Assembly: GCA_021781775.1 (NCBI GenBank)
Contig: JAJXWE010000086.1
Coordinates: 1-6,794, forward strand
Source of the DNA: Pseudomonadota bacterium
GTDB taxonomy: Bacteria; Pseudomonadota; Gammaproteobacteria; Steroidobacterales; Steroidobacteraceae
DNA length: 6,794 nucleotides
Direction of reading: 5' to 3'
Part shown: positions 1 to 6,710 of the stretch, piece after piece
How positions within the stretch are numbered: position 1 is the stretch's first letter
Layout: the number at the start of each line of letters is the position of its first letter
The notes under the pieces: generated by a model
What the model was told of the DNA's origin: nothing
What the model saw: only the letters and a program-made list of their open reading frames with translations
Database searches by the model: none
Translations under genes and position numbers: made by a program

Positions 1-33
1 GGCGAGCTGTTGAGTCGGGTCCCCGCGCCCTGA
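1..33 (+). CDS. C-terminal end of a probable MoxR-family AAA+ ATPase (partial)
   Basis: Reading frame 1 is open from the window edge and encodes GELLSRVPAP before a TGA at 31-33. Only ten residues are visible, so the identity rests on two weak points. In this operon type a MoxR ATPase normally sits directly before the DUF58 gene, and MoxR proteins of this subgroup often end in a short hydrophobic stretch followed by a VP-P-like tail. The stop lies 7 bases before the DUF58 start, as expected inside an operon. MoxR proteins are hexameric AAA+ chaperone-like ATPases that work with VWA-domain partners; that is family knowledge and not visible here. Another frame or another upstream gene remains possible. 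Confidence 0.45.
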   Translation, partial: GELLSRVPAP

Positions 34-40
34 GGCCATC

Positions 41-943
41 ATGGTCATCCCCACGCTCGAGGAGCTGCTGGCGCTGCGCGGTGCCGCGCACGGCCTGTCA
101 CTGCAGCGCCGGCGGCGGGCGCGGGCCGCGCTGATCGGCGCCCATGCGAGCGCGCAGCGCGGTCGCGGCCTGGAGTTCCAGGAGGTGCGCCCCTACACCC
201 CGGGGGACGATCCGCGCAACATCGACTGGCGCGTGACGGCGCGGCGCGGCCGGCCGCACACCAAGCTATATCAGGAGGAGCGCGAGCGACCGGTCTGGCT
301 GCTGGTCGATCTTCAGCCGGGCTCCTTCTTCGGCAGCCGCCGGCAGCTGAAGTCCGCTCTCATCGTTCGCGCGACGGCCCTGCTCGCCTGGATCGCGGCC
401 CTCGACGGCGATCGGGTCGGCGCGCTCGTCACAGGCGGCCGCGGGCCGACACGCATCGTGCCGGCCCGCGCGCGGCTGCAGGGCGTGCTGCCGGTACTCG
501 AAGCGCTGCTCGCGGTGCAGCCGACCGCTCCCGGCGAGCCGGCACCACAGTCGCTGCACGAGACGCTGAGGGCCGCGGCGGCCTTGATCCGTCCGGGCAG
601 CCAGATCCTGGTGCTCAGCGACTTCTGTGCTCCCGCCACCGCGAACGACGGTCCGTGGCTGCCCGTGGCGCGGCACAACGATATCCGGCTGTTCTGGGCC
701 ACCGATCCGCTCGAGGCGCAGGGCCTGCCCGATGGGCGCTTCCGGGCCGGTCTGCCCGGCCGGCTCGTCGCGCTCGACGGACAGCGGGTGCGCGCCGGCT
801 GGCGCGCGGCGTGGCAGGAGCGGGAGCAGCACCTGACACGACTATCCCAGCGCCTGGCAGCACCGGTGGTGCGCCTCGACACCGCCGCGCCGGTCGAGTC
901 GTCGCTGCGCGCGGCACTGCTCGGGGGATCCTCGGCGACATGA
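41..943 (+). CDS. DUF58 domain protein (VWA-like, MoxR-associated)
   Basis: This 300-residue protein has the DUF58 signature at residues 41-81. It begins GRGLEFQEVRPYTPGDDPRN, continues IDW, and ends in a conserved Lys and Glu-Glu-Arg (K75, E79-R81). A VWA-like fold follows: the first strand runs into D90 (WLLVDLQPG, then FFGS), and a later strand ends in LSDF with D194. No signal peptide or membrane segment is seen, so it is cytoplasmic. DUF58 proteins are encoded next to MoxR ATPases and are thought to be their partners or substrates; the exact role is unknown. The first metal-site motif is incomplete: Asp is present, but the usual Ser-x-Ser positions are Gln92 and Gly94. The ATG at 41 has a GAGG at 32-35, 5 bases upstream, and gives the normal family length. 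The stop overlaps the next start (ATGA, 940-943). The family call is firm; the function is not. Confidence 0.93.
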   Translation: MVIPTLEELLALRGAAHGLSLQRRRRARAALIGAHASAQRGRGLEFQEVRPYTPGDDPRNIDWRVTARRGRPHTKLYQEERERPVWLLVDLQPGSFFGSRRQLKSALIVRATALLAWIAALDGDRVGALVTGGRGPTRIVPARARLQGVLPVLEALLAVQPTAPGEPAPQSLHETLRAAAALIRPGSQILVLSDFCAPATANDGPWLPVARHNDIRLFWATDPLEAQGLPDGRFRAGLPGRLVALDGQRVRAGWRAAWQEREQHLTRLSQRLAAPVVRLDTAAPVESSLRAALLGGSSAT

Positions 944-1410
944 ACGGTGAGTGGCTGACACGGCTCGCGCCGCCGCATGCGCCGCCGCCGCCCTCGCTCT
1001 GGCCGCCGGCGCCGGGCTGGTGGCTGCTCGCAGCTTCGGCGCTCGCCCTGACGGCGATCACGCTCTGGTGGTGGCGGGATCCGCCGCGGCGTCGAAGGCG
1101 CGCGGCGCTGCGCGAGTTGGGACGAATCCGCGCCGCCACCGATCCGCGTGAAAGTGCCCGCGCTATCGAGAGTCTGCTGCGCCGTTATGCGGTGACCGTG
1201 TTCGGCCGCGAGCGGGTCGCAAGACTCGCCGGGGCCGCCTGGCTCGAGTTCCTCGGCGGCGAGGGCGGGACAACGCTCGGCGGTGAGCCGGGTCGGGATC
1301 TGCTCGCTGCCGCCTTTGGCGGCACGGTCCGCGACCGGCGCGCCGAGTGGCTCGCCGGCGCCGAACGCTTCGTTCGCCGGGCGCGCGGCACGGCGCGGAG
1401 GCGGCGCTGA
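940..1410 (+). CDS. DUF4381 domain membrane protein
   Basis: This is a 156-residue protein of the small DUF4381 family found between DUF58 and VWA genes in Bat-type operons. The hallmark WPPAPGWW is at residues 21-28 and leads into one membrane segment at about 27-45. An arginine-rich stretch follows (RDPPRRRRR), which by the positive-inside rule puts the C-terminal domain in the cytoplasm. That domain has the family pattern LLRRYAVTVFGRERVARLAG, then AAWLEFLGG. The ATG at 940 overlaps the DUF58 stop (ATGA) and has a G-rich GGGGGA at 923-928, 11 bases upstream. The same frame is open further upstream, but starts there would lie deep inside DUF58 and add non-family sequence. The function is unknown; it plausibly tethers cytoplasmic MoxR/DUF58 to the membrane complex. 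The stop TGA is shared with the next start (TGATG). Confidence 0.88.
   Translation: MNGEWLTRLAPPHAPPPPSLWPPAPGWWLLAASALALTAITLWWWRDPPRRRRRAALRELGRIRAATDPRESARAIESLLRRYAVTVFGRERVARLAGAAWLEFLGGEGGTTLGGEPGRDLLAAAFGGTVRDRRAEWLAGAERFVRRARGTARRRR
1397..1401 (+). promoter_or_regulatory. Ribosome binding site deciding the batA start
   Basis: GGAGG lies inside the end of the DUF4381 gene, 8 bases before the ATG at 1410. It is the best Shine-Dalgarno match at any junction in the operon. It favours that ATG over the in-frame upstream start at 1347, which would add 21 arginine-rich residues that do not look like a BatA N-terminus. Confidence 0.7.
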
Positions 1411-2375
1411 TGTTCCATTTCGCATGGCCGTGGATGATCCTGCTCGCACCCCTGCCCTGGATCCTGCGACGCGTGCTGCCCGCAAGCGGGGCGCGCGGCA
1501 CGGCGCTGTTCGTGCCGCTGGCGGCGGAGCTGGGCGCCGCGGGATCCGGCGCTCCGCAGACCCCGCGGGCCGACGCCGTACTGCTTACCGGCATCTGGCT
1601 GCTGCTCATCCTGGCGGCGATGCGACCCCAGTGGCTGGGCGCGCCGCTCCCGGTGCACACCGTGGGCCGGCAGATCATCCTGGCGGTCGACTGCTCCGGC
1701 TCCATGGCCACCGAGGACATGGGCGCAGGCGAAAGCCGGCTGCAGGTGGTGCAGCGGGTCGCCGGCCGGTTCATCAGCGGCCGGCACGGCGACCAGGTCG
1801 GATTGATCCTGTTCGGCACCCGGCCCTACCTGCAGGCGCCGCTCACGGGCGATCTGGGCACCGTGCACCGCTTCCTCGATCAGGCGATGGTGGGTGTCGC
1901 CGGCCCGCAGACCGCCATCGGGGATGCCATCGGGCTGGCGATCAAGACACTGCGGCAGGACAACCGCGCGGCGCGCGCACGCCGCCAGCCCCTGATGATC
2001 CTGCTCACCGATGGGGGCAACAACGCTGGGGTGATGCCACCACTCGAGGCAGCGCATCTCGCCGCGCAGACGGGACTGCGCATCGACACCATCGGAGTGG
2101 GGGCAGCGGTGCGCCAGACATTCTTCGGCACCAGCGGCAACACCGACCTCGATACGCGTCTGCTCAAGCAGATCGCCCGGATCACCGGTGGCCACTACTT
2201 CCGTGCCACCGACCGCGGAGCGCTGCACGCCGTCTACCGGCAGATCAACCGCCTCGAACCGGTGGCCGGCGACCGGCGCTGGCTGCGTCCAGCCACGGAA
2301 TGGTTCGGTGTACCGCTGGCGCTGGCACTGCTGCTAAGCGTTGCGGCCTCGTGGCGCATGACGGAGCGCGCGTAG
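1410..2375 (+). CDS. batA: BatA-like VWA domain membrane protein with intact MIDAS
   Basis: This 321-residue protein has the usual BatA layout. Two N-terminal hydrophobic segments (about 4-19 and 56-71) are followed by a VWA domain from about 86 to 275 and a C-terminal membrane segment (about 299-315). The metal-ion-dependent adhesion site is complete: D94-C-S96-G-S98, T168 in TAIGDAIG, and D201 in LLTDGGNN. The RPQW before the domain is typical of the family. Arginines after the first segment and at the very C-terminus suggest that the loop between segments 1 and 2 and the tail are cytoplasmic, so the VWA domain would face the periplasm. The ATG at 1410 overlaps the preceding stop (TGATG) and has a strong ribosome binding site. 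BatA works with BatB-D and a MoxR ATPase; it has been linked to aerotolerance and envelope stress, with no settled biochemical activity. Metal-dependent protein-protein binding is the inferred role. Confidence 0.93.
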   Translation: MFHFAWPWMILLAPLPWILRRVLPASGARGTALFVPLAAELGAAGSGAPQTPRADAVLLTGIWLLLILAAMRPQWLGAPLPVHTVGRQIILAVDCSGSMATEDMGAGESRLQVVQRVAGRFISGRHGDQVGLILFGTRPYLQAPLTGDLGTVHRFLDQAMVGVAGPQTAIGDAIGLAIKTLRQDNRAARARRQPLMILLTDGGNNAGVMPPLEAAHLAAQTGLRIDTIGVGAAVRQTFFGTSGNTDLDTRLLKQIARITGGHYFRATDRGALHAVYRQINRLEPVAGDRRWLRPATEWFGVPLALALLLSVAASWRMTERA

Positions 2376-2379
2376 CGCC

Positions 2380-3372
2380 ATGACACACAGCGTCCACTTC
2401 CTGCACCCGCTGTGCCTTTTGGCACTGCCGCCTTTGTGGGCGCTCGCAGTCTGGTTCGGACGCCGACGCGGCCGCGACGGCGCTTGGCCGCGGCTGGTGG
2501 ATGCCGAGCTGCTGCCGCTGCTGAGGCTCGGTGGCAGCGCCGGGGGCGGCCGCTCACCTTGGCCCCTAATCGCGGCAGTGTGGACCCTCACAGTGATCGC
2601 ACTCGCCGGCCCGAGCTGGCAGCGTCAGTCGACCGCCGCCTATCGCCTGCCAGCCGCATGGGTGATCGCGCTTCAGCTCTCACCGTCCATGGAGGCAAGC
2701 GACCTGCCGCCGAGCCGCATCGCACGTGCGCGCTTCGGGGTCGATGATCTGCTGTCGGCCGCGCACGATGCGCGCGTGGGGCTGGTGGCGTTTGCCGGCG
2801 AAGCCTACACGGTTTCCCCGCTGACCACGGATCATGCCACGGTGCGTAATCTCAGCCGCGCGCTCTCGCCCAGCTTGATGCCCGAGCATGGCGCACGGCT
2901 CGCACCGGCCCTCGCGAGCGCCGCGCGGTTGCTGAATGCATGGGCCGGCCGCGACCGACAGATCATCGTATTGATGGACGGTGCGCAGGATCCGGCGCAC
3001 GCGATGCAGACGGCCGCGGCGCTGCACCGGACGGGCATCATCGTCAACGTGGTGGGTGTCGGGACTGCGGCGGGCGCACCGGCGCCCGACGGCAGCGGTG
3101 GCTTTCTGCGCGGACCGGACGGGAAGGTGCTGTTGACGCGGCTCGACGCCAACGTGCTGGGTCAGATCGCCGCGGCCGGCGGCGGAGAGTTCGTTCCGCT
3201 CGCGCAACTGCCGCGGTTGATCGCCGATCTGCACGCGCAGGGACTGCGCAGCCTCGGTAGCGCGCGCGCCGCACCGCGCGTGCGCCTCTCGGACTGGCTC
3301 AATGACGGCATCTGGCTGTTGCCGCTGATTCTGCTGCTGGCAGCGCTCCTGGCACGCCGGGGGTGGGCATGA
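2380..3372 (+). CDS. batB: BatB-like VWA domain membrane protein with altered MIDAS
   Basis: The protein has 330 residues and the same layout as BatA: membrane segments at about 8-26 and 61-77, a VWA domain at about 92-300, and a C-terminal segment at 311-325. The family stretch after the first metal motif is well kept (SPSMEASDLPPSRIARAR). So is the late glycine-rich part, GVGTAAGAPAP followed by a GGF-L-G hairpin and LDANVLGQIA. The first metal-binding residue is Gln99 instead of Asp (QLSPS, residues 99-103), while the later Asp200 (LMDG) is present. Arginine clusters after the first segment (28-32) and at the end (326-327) again place the VWA domain in the periplasm. It starts 4 bases after the batA stop with only a distant GGAG (2363-2366, 13 bases upstream), so it may depend on coupling to batA. 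It probably pairs with BatA; loss of metal binding is an inference. Confidence 0.92.
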   Translation: MTHSVHFLHPLCLLALPPLWALAVWFGRRRGRDGAWPRLVDAELLPLLRLGGSAGGGRSPWPLIAAVWTLTVIALAGPSWQRQSTAAYRLPAAWVIALQLSPSMEASDLPPSRIARARFGVDDLLSAAHDARVGLVAFAGEAYTVSPLTTDHATVRNLSRALSPSLMPEHGARLAPALASAARLLNAWAGRDRQIIVLMDGAQDPAHAMQTAAALHRTGIIVNVVGVGTAAGAPAPDGSGGFLRGPDGKVLLTRLDANVLGQIAAAGGGEFVPLAQLPRLIADLHAQGLRSLGSARAAPRVRLSDWLNDGIWLLPLILLLAALLARRGWA

Positions 3373-4304
3373 GGCGCCGCGCGGCACCGCTGCTGCTGGC
3401 CTGGCTGGCGAGTGCACCGGCGCTCGCCGGTATCTGGGCGAATCTCTGGCAGACTCCCGATCAGCAGGGCGCGGCGCTGCTGGCGGCCGGCCGGCCGGCG
3501 CAGGCGGCCGCACGGTTCTCCAGTGCGCGGCGCAAGGCCTACGCGGACCTCGAGGCCGGACACTATGCCCCGGCGGCCCGGCTGCTCAAGCCGTACCGGG
3601 ACGCGACTTCCGAATACAACCGCGGCAACGCACTCGCGCACCTCGGACATCTGCGGGGCGCGCTTGCAGCGTATGAGGCTGCCTTGAAGCGGGCCCCGCA
3701 CGATGCGGACATCCGGCACAACCGCGACCTGGTGGCACGCATGCTTAAGCACCACCCTCCGCCGCCGGGCAGCACGGGCCAGCCGCAGACAGGCCGCTCC
3801 GCACAATCCGGATCCACAGGCTCTCATCCCTCGGGGACGCGCCCACCAACGGGACAGCATCCCGGAAGCCGATCGGCGGATCGCAACGGGTCCACGCCTT
3901 CGCCGGGCAGGCCGCGGTCCGGTCAGAACGCCCAATCGCCACGGACCTCCGGCGAGCAGCCGCCGGGGAACGCGGCCGCCGCGACGGGCACAGGGCACCT
4001 CCACAAGGACAACCCGGGACAGACGCGTCGCGATGCGACCGCCGCCGCGGCCATCGCACGCCACCAGCAGCGTGCCGGTCACGGCCGCAATACGATCCCG
4101 GTGCGGCGACCGGGCACGCACGGTCCGGTGACGAGCATTCCGCAGAGTTCCGACACCGGACGCGCTGAGCCGCCGAAGCCGCGCAGCGAGAAGACCCTGG
4201 CGCTCGATCAGTGGCTGCGGCAGATTCCGAATGACCCGGCCGGATTACTGCGCCGGAAATTCCTGATCGAATACATGATGCGTCACCCGGAGACGAACCC
4301 ATGA
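3369..4304 (+). CDS. batC: BatC-like TPR protein, exported, with long basic linker
   Basis: The protein is 311 residues long. Residues 1-20 are a signal peptide (MRRR, hydrophobic core, APALA cleavage site). Residues 21-34 carry the BatC-type opening GIWANLWQTPDQQG. TPR-like helices follow to about 127, including EYNRGNALAHLGHLRGALAA (82-101) and an NRDLVARML helix. Residues 130-278 are low complexity (Gly, Ser, Thr, Pro, Gln, Arg). The last 33 residues return to a conserved family motif, WLRQIPNDPAGLLRRKF (282-298). The protein is probably periplasmic and likely a scaffold for the BatA/BatB/BatD assembly; that role is inferred from the TPR repeats and context. The ATG at 3369 overlaps the batB stop (ATGA) and follows GGGGG at 3359-3363. 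A GTG at 3363 would add only two residues and cannot be excluded. The linker is unusual in charge, with 19 Arg/Lys against 7 Asp/Glu. Confidence 0.88.
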   Translation: MRRRAAPLLLAWLASAPALAGIWANLWQTPDQQGAALLAAGRPAQAAARFSSARRKAYADLEAGHYAPAARLLKPYRDATSEYNRGNALAHLGHLRGALAAYEAALKRAPHDADIRHNRDLVARMLKHHPPPPGSTGQPQTGRSAQSGSTGSHPSGTRPPTGQHPGSRSADRNGSTPSPGRPRSGQNAQSPRTSGEQPPGNAAAATGTGHLHKDNPGQTRRDATAAAAIARHQQRAGHGRNTIPVRRPGTHGPVTSIPQSSDTGRAEPPKPRSEKTLALDQWLRQIPNDPAGLLRRKFLIEYMMRHPETNP

Positions 4305-6052
4305 GGGGACGCATTGTCGGCGTCCTGCTGGCGCTGTGTCTGTGCGCGACCGGCGTGCCGGCGCGGGCGGCGATCACCGCCGCGCTCAGTGACAGCCAGA
4401 TTGCCGCCGGCACTACGGTACAACTGACGCTGACCTACGCTGGCCTCACCACGAGCGAGCCCGACCTGGAACCGCTGCGCAGGGACTTCGAAATTCTGGG
4501 GCGAAGCTCCAGCACCAGCGTTCAGCTCGGCACCGGCGGCAGCTCCGAGACCAGCCAGGTGGTGCTGACCCTCGCGCCGAAACGCACCGGCGCACTGACC
4601 GTCCCGCCACTCTCCTGGGATGGCGAGCACAGTCCGCCGCTCGCACTGCAGGTCACACGCGCCACCGCGGGCGCATCTGCACCGCATGGCTCGACAGCGC
4701 AGACGCCCGTATTCATCGTCAGCCGCGTGACGCCGGCGCAGCCCTACGTCCAGGCGCAGGTGCGGCTGACCGTACAGATCTACGCCGCCGAACCGCTGTA
4801 TCACGGCACTCTCGATTTCTCGGGCAACGGCGCGATCCTCGTCAAGCAGATCGGCACCGATCAGTACGGCAGTGCCCTACGCGCCGGGCGGACCTATCAG
4901 GTCATCACGCGTCGCTACGTGTTGTTCCCGCTGCACAGCGGCCGCATCCAATTGCCGGGCCCGCTGCTCGACGCCGACGTCGCCGCGCCGCAGCGTGCCC
5001 CGGCCTGGAGCGGCAATCCGTTCAGCGGATTCTTCGGCGGGCTGCTGCGAACGCTGCGTCCCATCGAGACGCGGGGCGATCCGATCGTTCTGTCGGTGCG
5101 TCCGCGACCCGCCGGCGCCGCGGGACGCAATTGGCTGCCGGCGAGTCACCTCGCGCTGAGCGCCCAGTGGACCCCCCAGTCGTTGCGCGCGCATGCCGGC
5201 GACCCGCTCACGGTCACGCTGAATCTGCAGGCCACGGGCCTGACCAGCGCGCAGCTGCCGGACCTGTCTCGCCGGCTCGCGCCGCCAGAGGGCCTGCGCG
5301 CCTACCCCGATCAGGCCAAGCTCGCCGACACGGTGCAAGGCCGCAGCCTCGTGGGCAGCCGCGACCAGACCATTGCGTTCATCGCGCGCCGACCGGGACG
5401 CTATGTCCTGCCGGCCGTCACCCTGCGATGGTGGAACACCCGCGCGAATCTTCCCGAAGTCGCAACGCTGCCTTCACGGACTCTTCTGATCCTGCCCGCG
5501 CCGGCCACAACACCGACCGCCGCTGTAAGCGCATCGGCTGCCGCAGGCGCAACGTCACGCGCTGCGCCGCCACCTGCGCGAGCGTCCCGCCGCGCACCCT
5601 CTCGTCTCGTGTCGCAGCGCACGCTCTGGCCATGGCTGAGTGCAGCGCTGGCCGCGCTGTGGCTGGCAACCGTGGGTGCCTGGCTCTGGTCGCGCCGCGG
5701 CCGGCCCCGGCCGCACGCGGCGGCGACTGCCCAGCGGCCGGGTCGCCGCGACGCGAAGACCGAGCAGAACGCCTTCCAGGATGCGTGCACGCGCAATGAC
5801 GCCCGGGCCGCCCGACGACACCTGTTGAACTGGCTGGCAGCCGCCTGGGGCGTGCCCGCGACGAGTCTCGGTCCGCTCGCGGCGGTGAACCGCGACCCGC
5901 TCCTTGAGGGGCAATTGCGTGAACTCGAGCAGGCCTGCTACGGCGGCGGGGACTGGCAGGGTGCGCCGCTTGCCGAGACGCTGCGCGAGCTGCCCGCTCG
6001 ATGCGGCGCGGCGGAAAAACGCGACGAGACGCTTCCGCCCCTGTACCCGTAA
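4301..6052 (+). CDS. batD: BatD-like membrane protein
   Basis: This 583-residue protein has a signal peptide at 1-23 (hydrophobic core, then PARA before AITAALSDSQ). A large beta-rich periplasmic region of about 370 residues follows, with the BatD pattern of repeated immunoglobulin-like strands. It includes the opening SDSQIAAGTTVQLTLTY, a second domain near VTPAQPYVQAQVRLTVQIY, and YVLFPLHSGRIQLPG. An Ala/Pro-rich linker (about 397-440) leads to one membrane segment at 444-463, an arginine-rich stop-transfer sequence, and a cytoplasmic tail of about 120 residues. The length is usual for the family. The ATG at 4301 overlaps the batC stop (ATGA) and has GGAGA at 4289-4293, about 8 bases upstream. 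BatD is the last gene of the operon and converges on pyrE. It probably links the periplasmic VWA/TPR components to cytoplasmic partners; this is inferred from topology. The family call is firm, the activity unknown. Confidence 0.9.
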   Translation: MRGRIVGVLLALCLCATGVPARAAITAALSDSQIAAGTTVQLTLTYAGLTTSEPDLEPLRRDFEILGRSSSTSVQLGTGGSSETSQVVLTLAPKRTGALTVPPLSWDGEHSPPLALQVTRATAGASAPHGSTAQTPVFIVSRVTPAQPYVQAQVRLTVQIYAAEPLYHGTLDFSGNGAILVKQIGTDQYGSALRAGRTYQVITRRYVLFPLHSGRIQLPGPLLDADVAAPQRAPAWSGNPFSGFFGGLLRTLRPIETRGDPIVLSVRPRPAGAAGRNWLPASHLALSAQWTPQSLRAHAGDPLTVTLNLQATGLTSAQLPDLSRRLAPPEGLRAYPDQAKLADTVQGRSLVGSRDQTIAFIARRPGRYVLPAVTLRWWNTRANLPEVATLPSRTLLILPAPATTPTAAVSASAAAGATSRAAPPPARASRRAPSRLVSQRTLWPWLSAALAALWLATVGAWLWSRRGRPRPHAAATAQRPGRRDAKTEQNAFQDACTRNDARAARRHLLNWLAAAWGVPATSLGPLAAVNRDPLLEGQLRELEQACYGGGDWQGAPLAETLRELPARCGAAEKRDETLPPLYP

Positions 6053-6055
6053 CGT

Positions 6056-6709
6056 TCAGGCGACGCCGTAGCGCTGCCGGTAGGCCTTGAGTGCCGCGAG
6101 TTCCTCAGCGCTGACGGCCGGCCCGCCGGGGCGGGAGAGCGCCGCGATCAGGTCGGCCAGGGTGAGCACGCTCAGGCACTTCAGACCGTGCTCGCGCTCG
6201 ATTTCCTGCGTCGCACTCAGCTCACCGCGGCCACGCTCCTGTCGATCGAGCGCGAACACACACCCCACGGGCTGCGCGCCCGCGGAGCAAATCAGCTCAA
6301 GCGACTCGCGCACCGCAGTGCCAGCGGTCACCACGTCGTCGATGACGAGCACGCGGCCGGCGAGCGGTGCGCCGATGAGATTGCCGCCCTCCCCGTGGGT
6401 CTTGGCTTCCTTGCGGTTGAACGCGTAGGGCACGTTGCGTCCGTGATGATCGAACAGTGCGGCAGCCGTACTCGCCGCCAGCGCGATGCCCTTGTAGGCG
6501 GGCCCGAACAGCATGTCGAATCCGAGGCCGGAGGAGCTGATCGCGGCGGCATAACAGCGGCCGAGCACGGCGATCGCCTCGCCGTCGCTGAACAGCCCGG
6601 CGTTGAAGAAATACGGACTCTCCCGGCCGGACTTGAGAGTGAACTGCCCGAAGCGCAGCGCGCGGCGCGCGAGCGCCAGTTCGATGAATTTGAGCTGGTG
6701 GTCCTGCAT
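6056..6709 (-). CDS. pyrE: Orotate phosphoribosyltransferase
   Basis: This 217-residue cytoplasmic enzyme joins orotate to PRPP to make orotidine 5'-monophosphate, the fifth step of de novo pyrimidine synthesis, and acts as a dimer. Key parts are all present: [18 protein letters not shown] with K26, the LFGPAYKG stretch (67-74), the flexible catalytic loop [11 protein letters not shown] (99-109) with R99, K100, K103 and H105, and the PRPP-binding motif [13 protein letters not shown] (120-132). From [13 protein letters not shown] it aligns with E. coli PyrE without offset, so the ATG at 6709 is chosen. In-frame ATGs at 6721 and 6751 would add 4 or 14 non-family residues. No good ribosome binding site precedes any of the three. 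The gene lies alone on its strand with no rph visible; it converges on batD with 3 bases between stops. The identification is secure; the exact start is less so. Confidence 0.97.
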   Translation of the reverse strand: MQDHQLKFIELALARRALRFGQFTLKSGRESPYFFNAGLFSDGEAIAVLGRCYAAAISSSGLGFDMLFGPAYKGIALAASTAAALFDHHGRNVPYAFNRKEAKTHGEGGNLIGAPLAGRVLVIDDVVTAGTAVRESLELICSAGAQPVGCVFALDRQERGRGELSATQEIEREHGLKCLSVLTLADLIAALSRPGGPAVSAEELAALKAYRQRYGVA

Positions 6710-6710
6710 A

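Noticed and set aside
655..939. Upstream extension of the DUF4381 frame into DUF58
   Set aside because: The added residues are Arg/Ala/Gly-rich and unlike DUF4381. The ATG at 940 gives the usual family N-terminus and an ATGA overlap.
313..1485. 390-codon open frame on the minus strand
   Set aside because: It lies antisense to DUF58 and DUF4381. The translation is Arg/Ala/Ser/Pro-rich with no recognisable domain. Long antisense frames are expected at this GC content.
1185..2228. 347-codon open frame on the minus strand opposite DUF4381 and batA
   Set aside because: The composition is Arg/Ala/Gln/His-rich as expected for a mirror of a real gene. It overlaps well-supported VWA coding sequence and has no family motif.
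1283..2383. 366-codon plus-strand frame overlapping batA
   Set aside because: It is out of frame with a clear VWA protein. The translation is Arg/Gly/Ala-rich and lacks any fold or motif.
3479..3500. GGCCGGCCGGCCGG-like run as a repeat element
   Set aside because: It encodes ordinary Ala/Gly/Arg/Pro codons of BatC and is common in GC-rich coding sequence.
3162..4121. 319-codon minus-strand frame opposite batB and batC
   Set aside because: It is an arginine-rich shadow of batB/batC with no ribosome binding site or family features.
3756..4202. Low-complexity stretch of batC as a possible frameshift or DNA repeat
   Set aside because: The frame continues cleanly into the conserved BatC C-terminal motif, and I see no tandem DNA unit, so it is a true disordered linker.
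6053..6110. Possible terminator hairpin between batD and pyrE
   Set aside because: Only short, imperfect GC pairings are present and no T-run follows on either strand.
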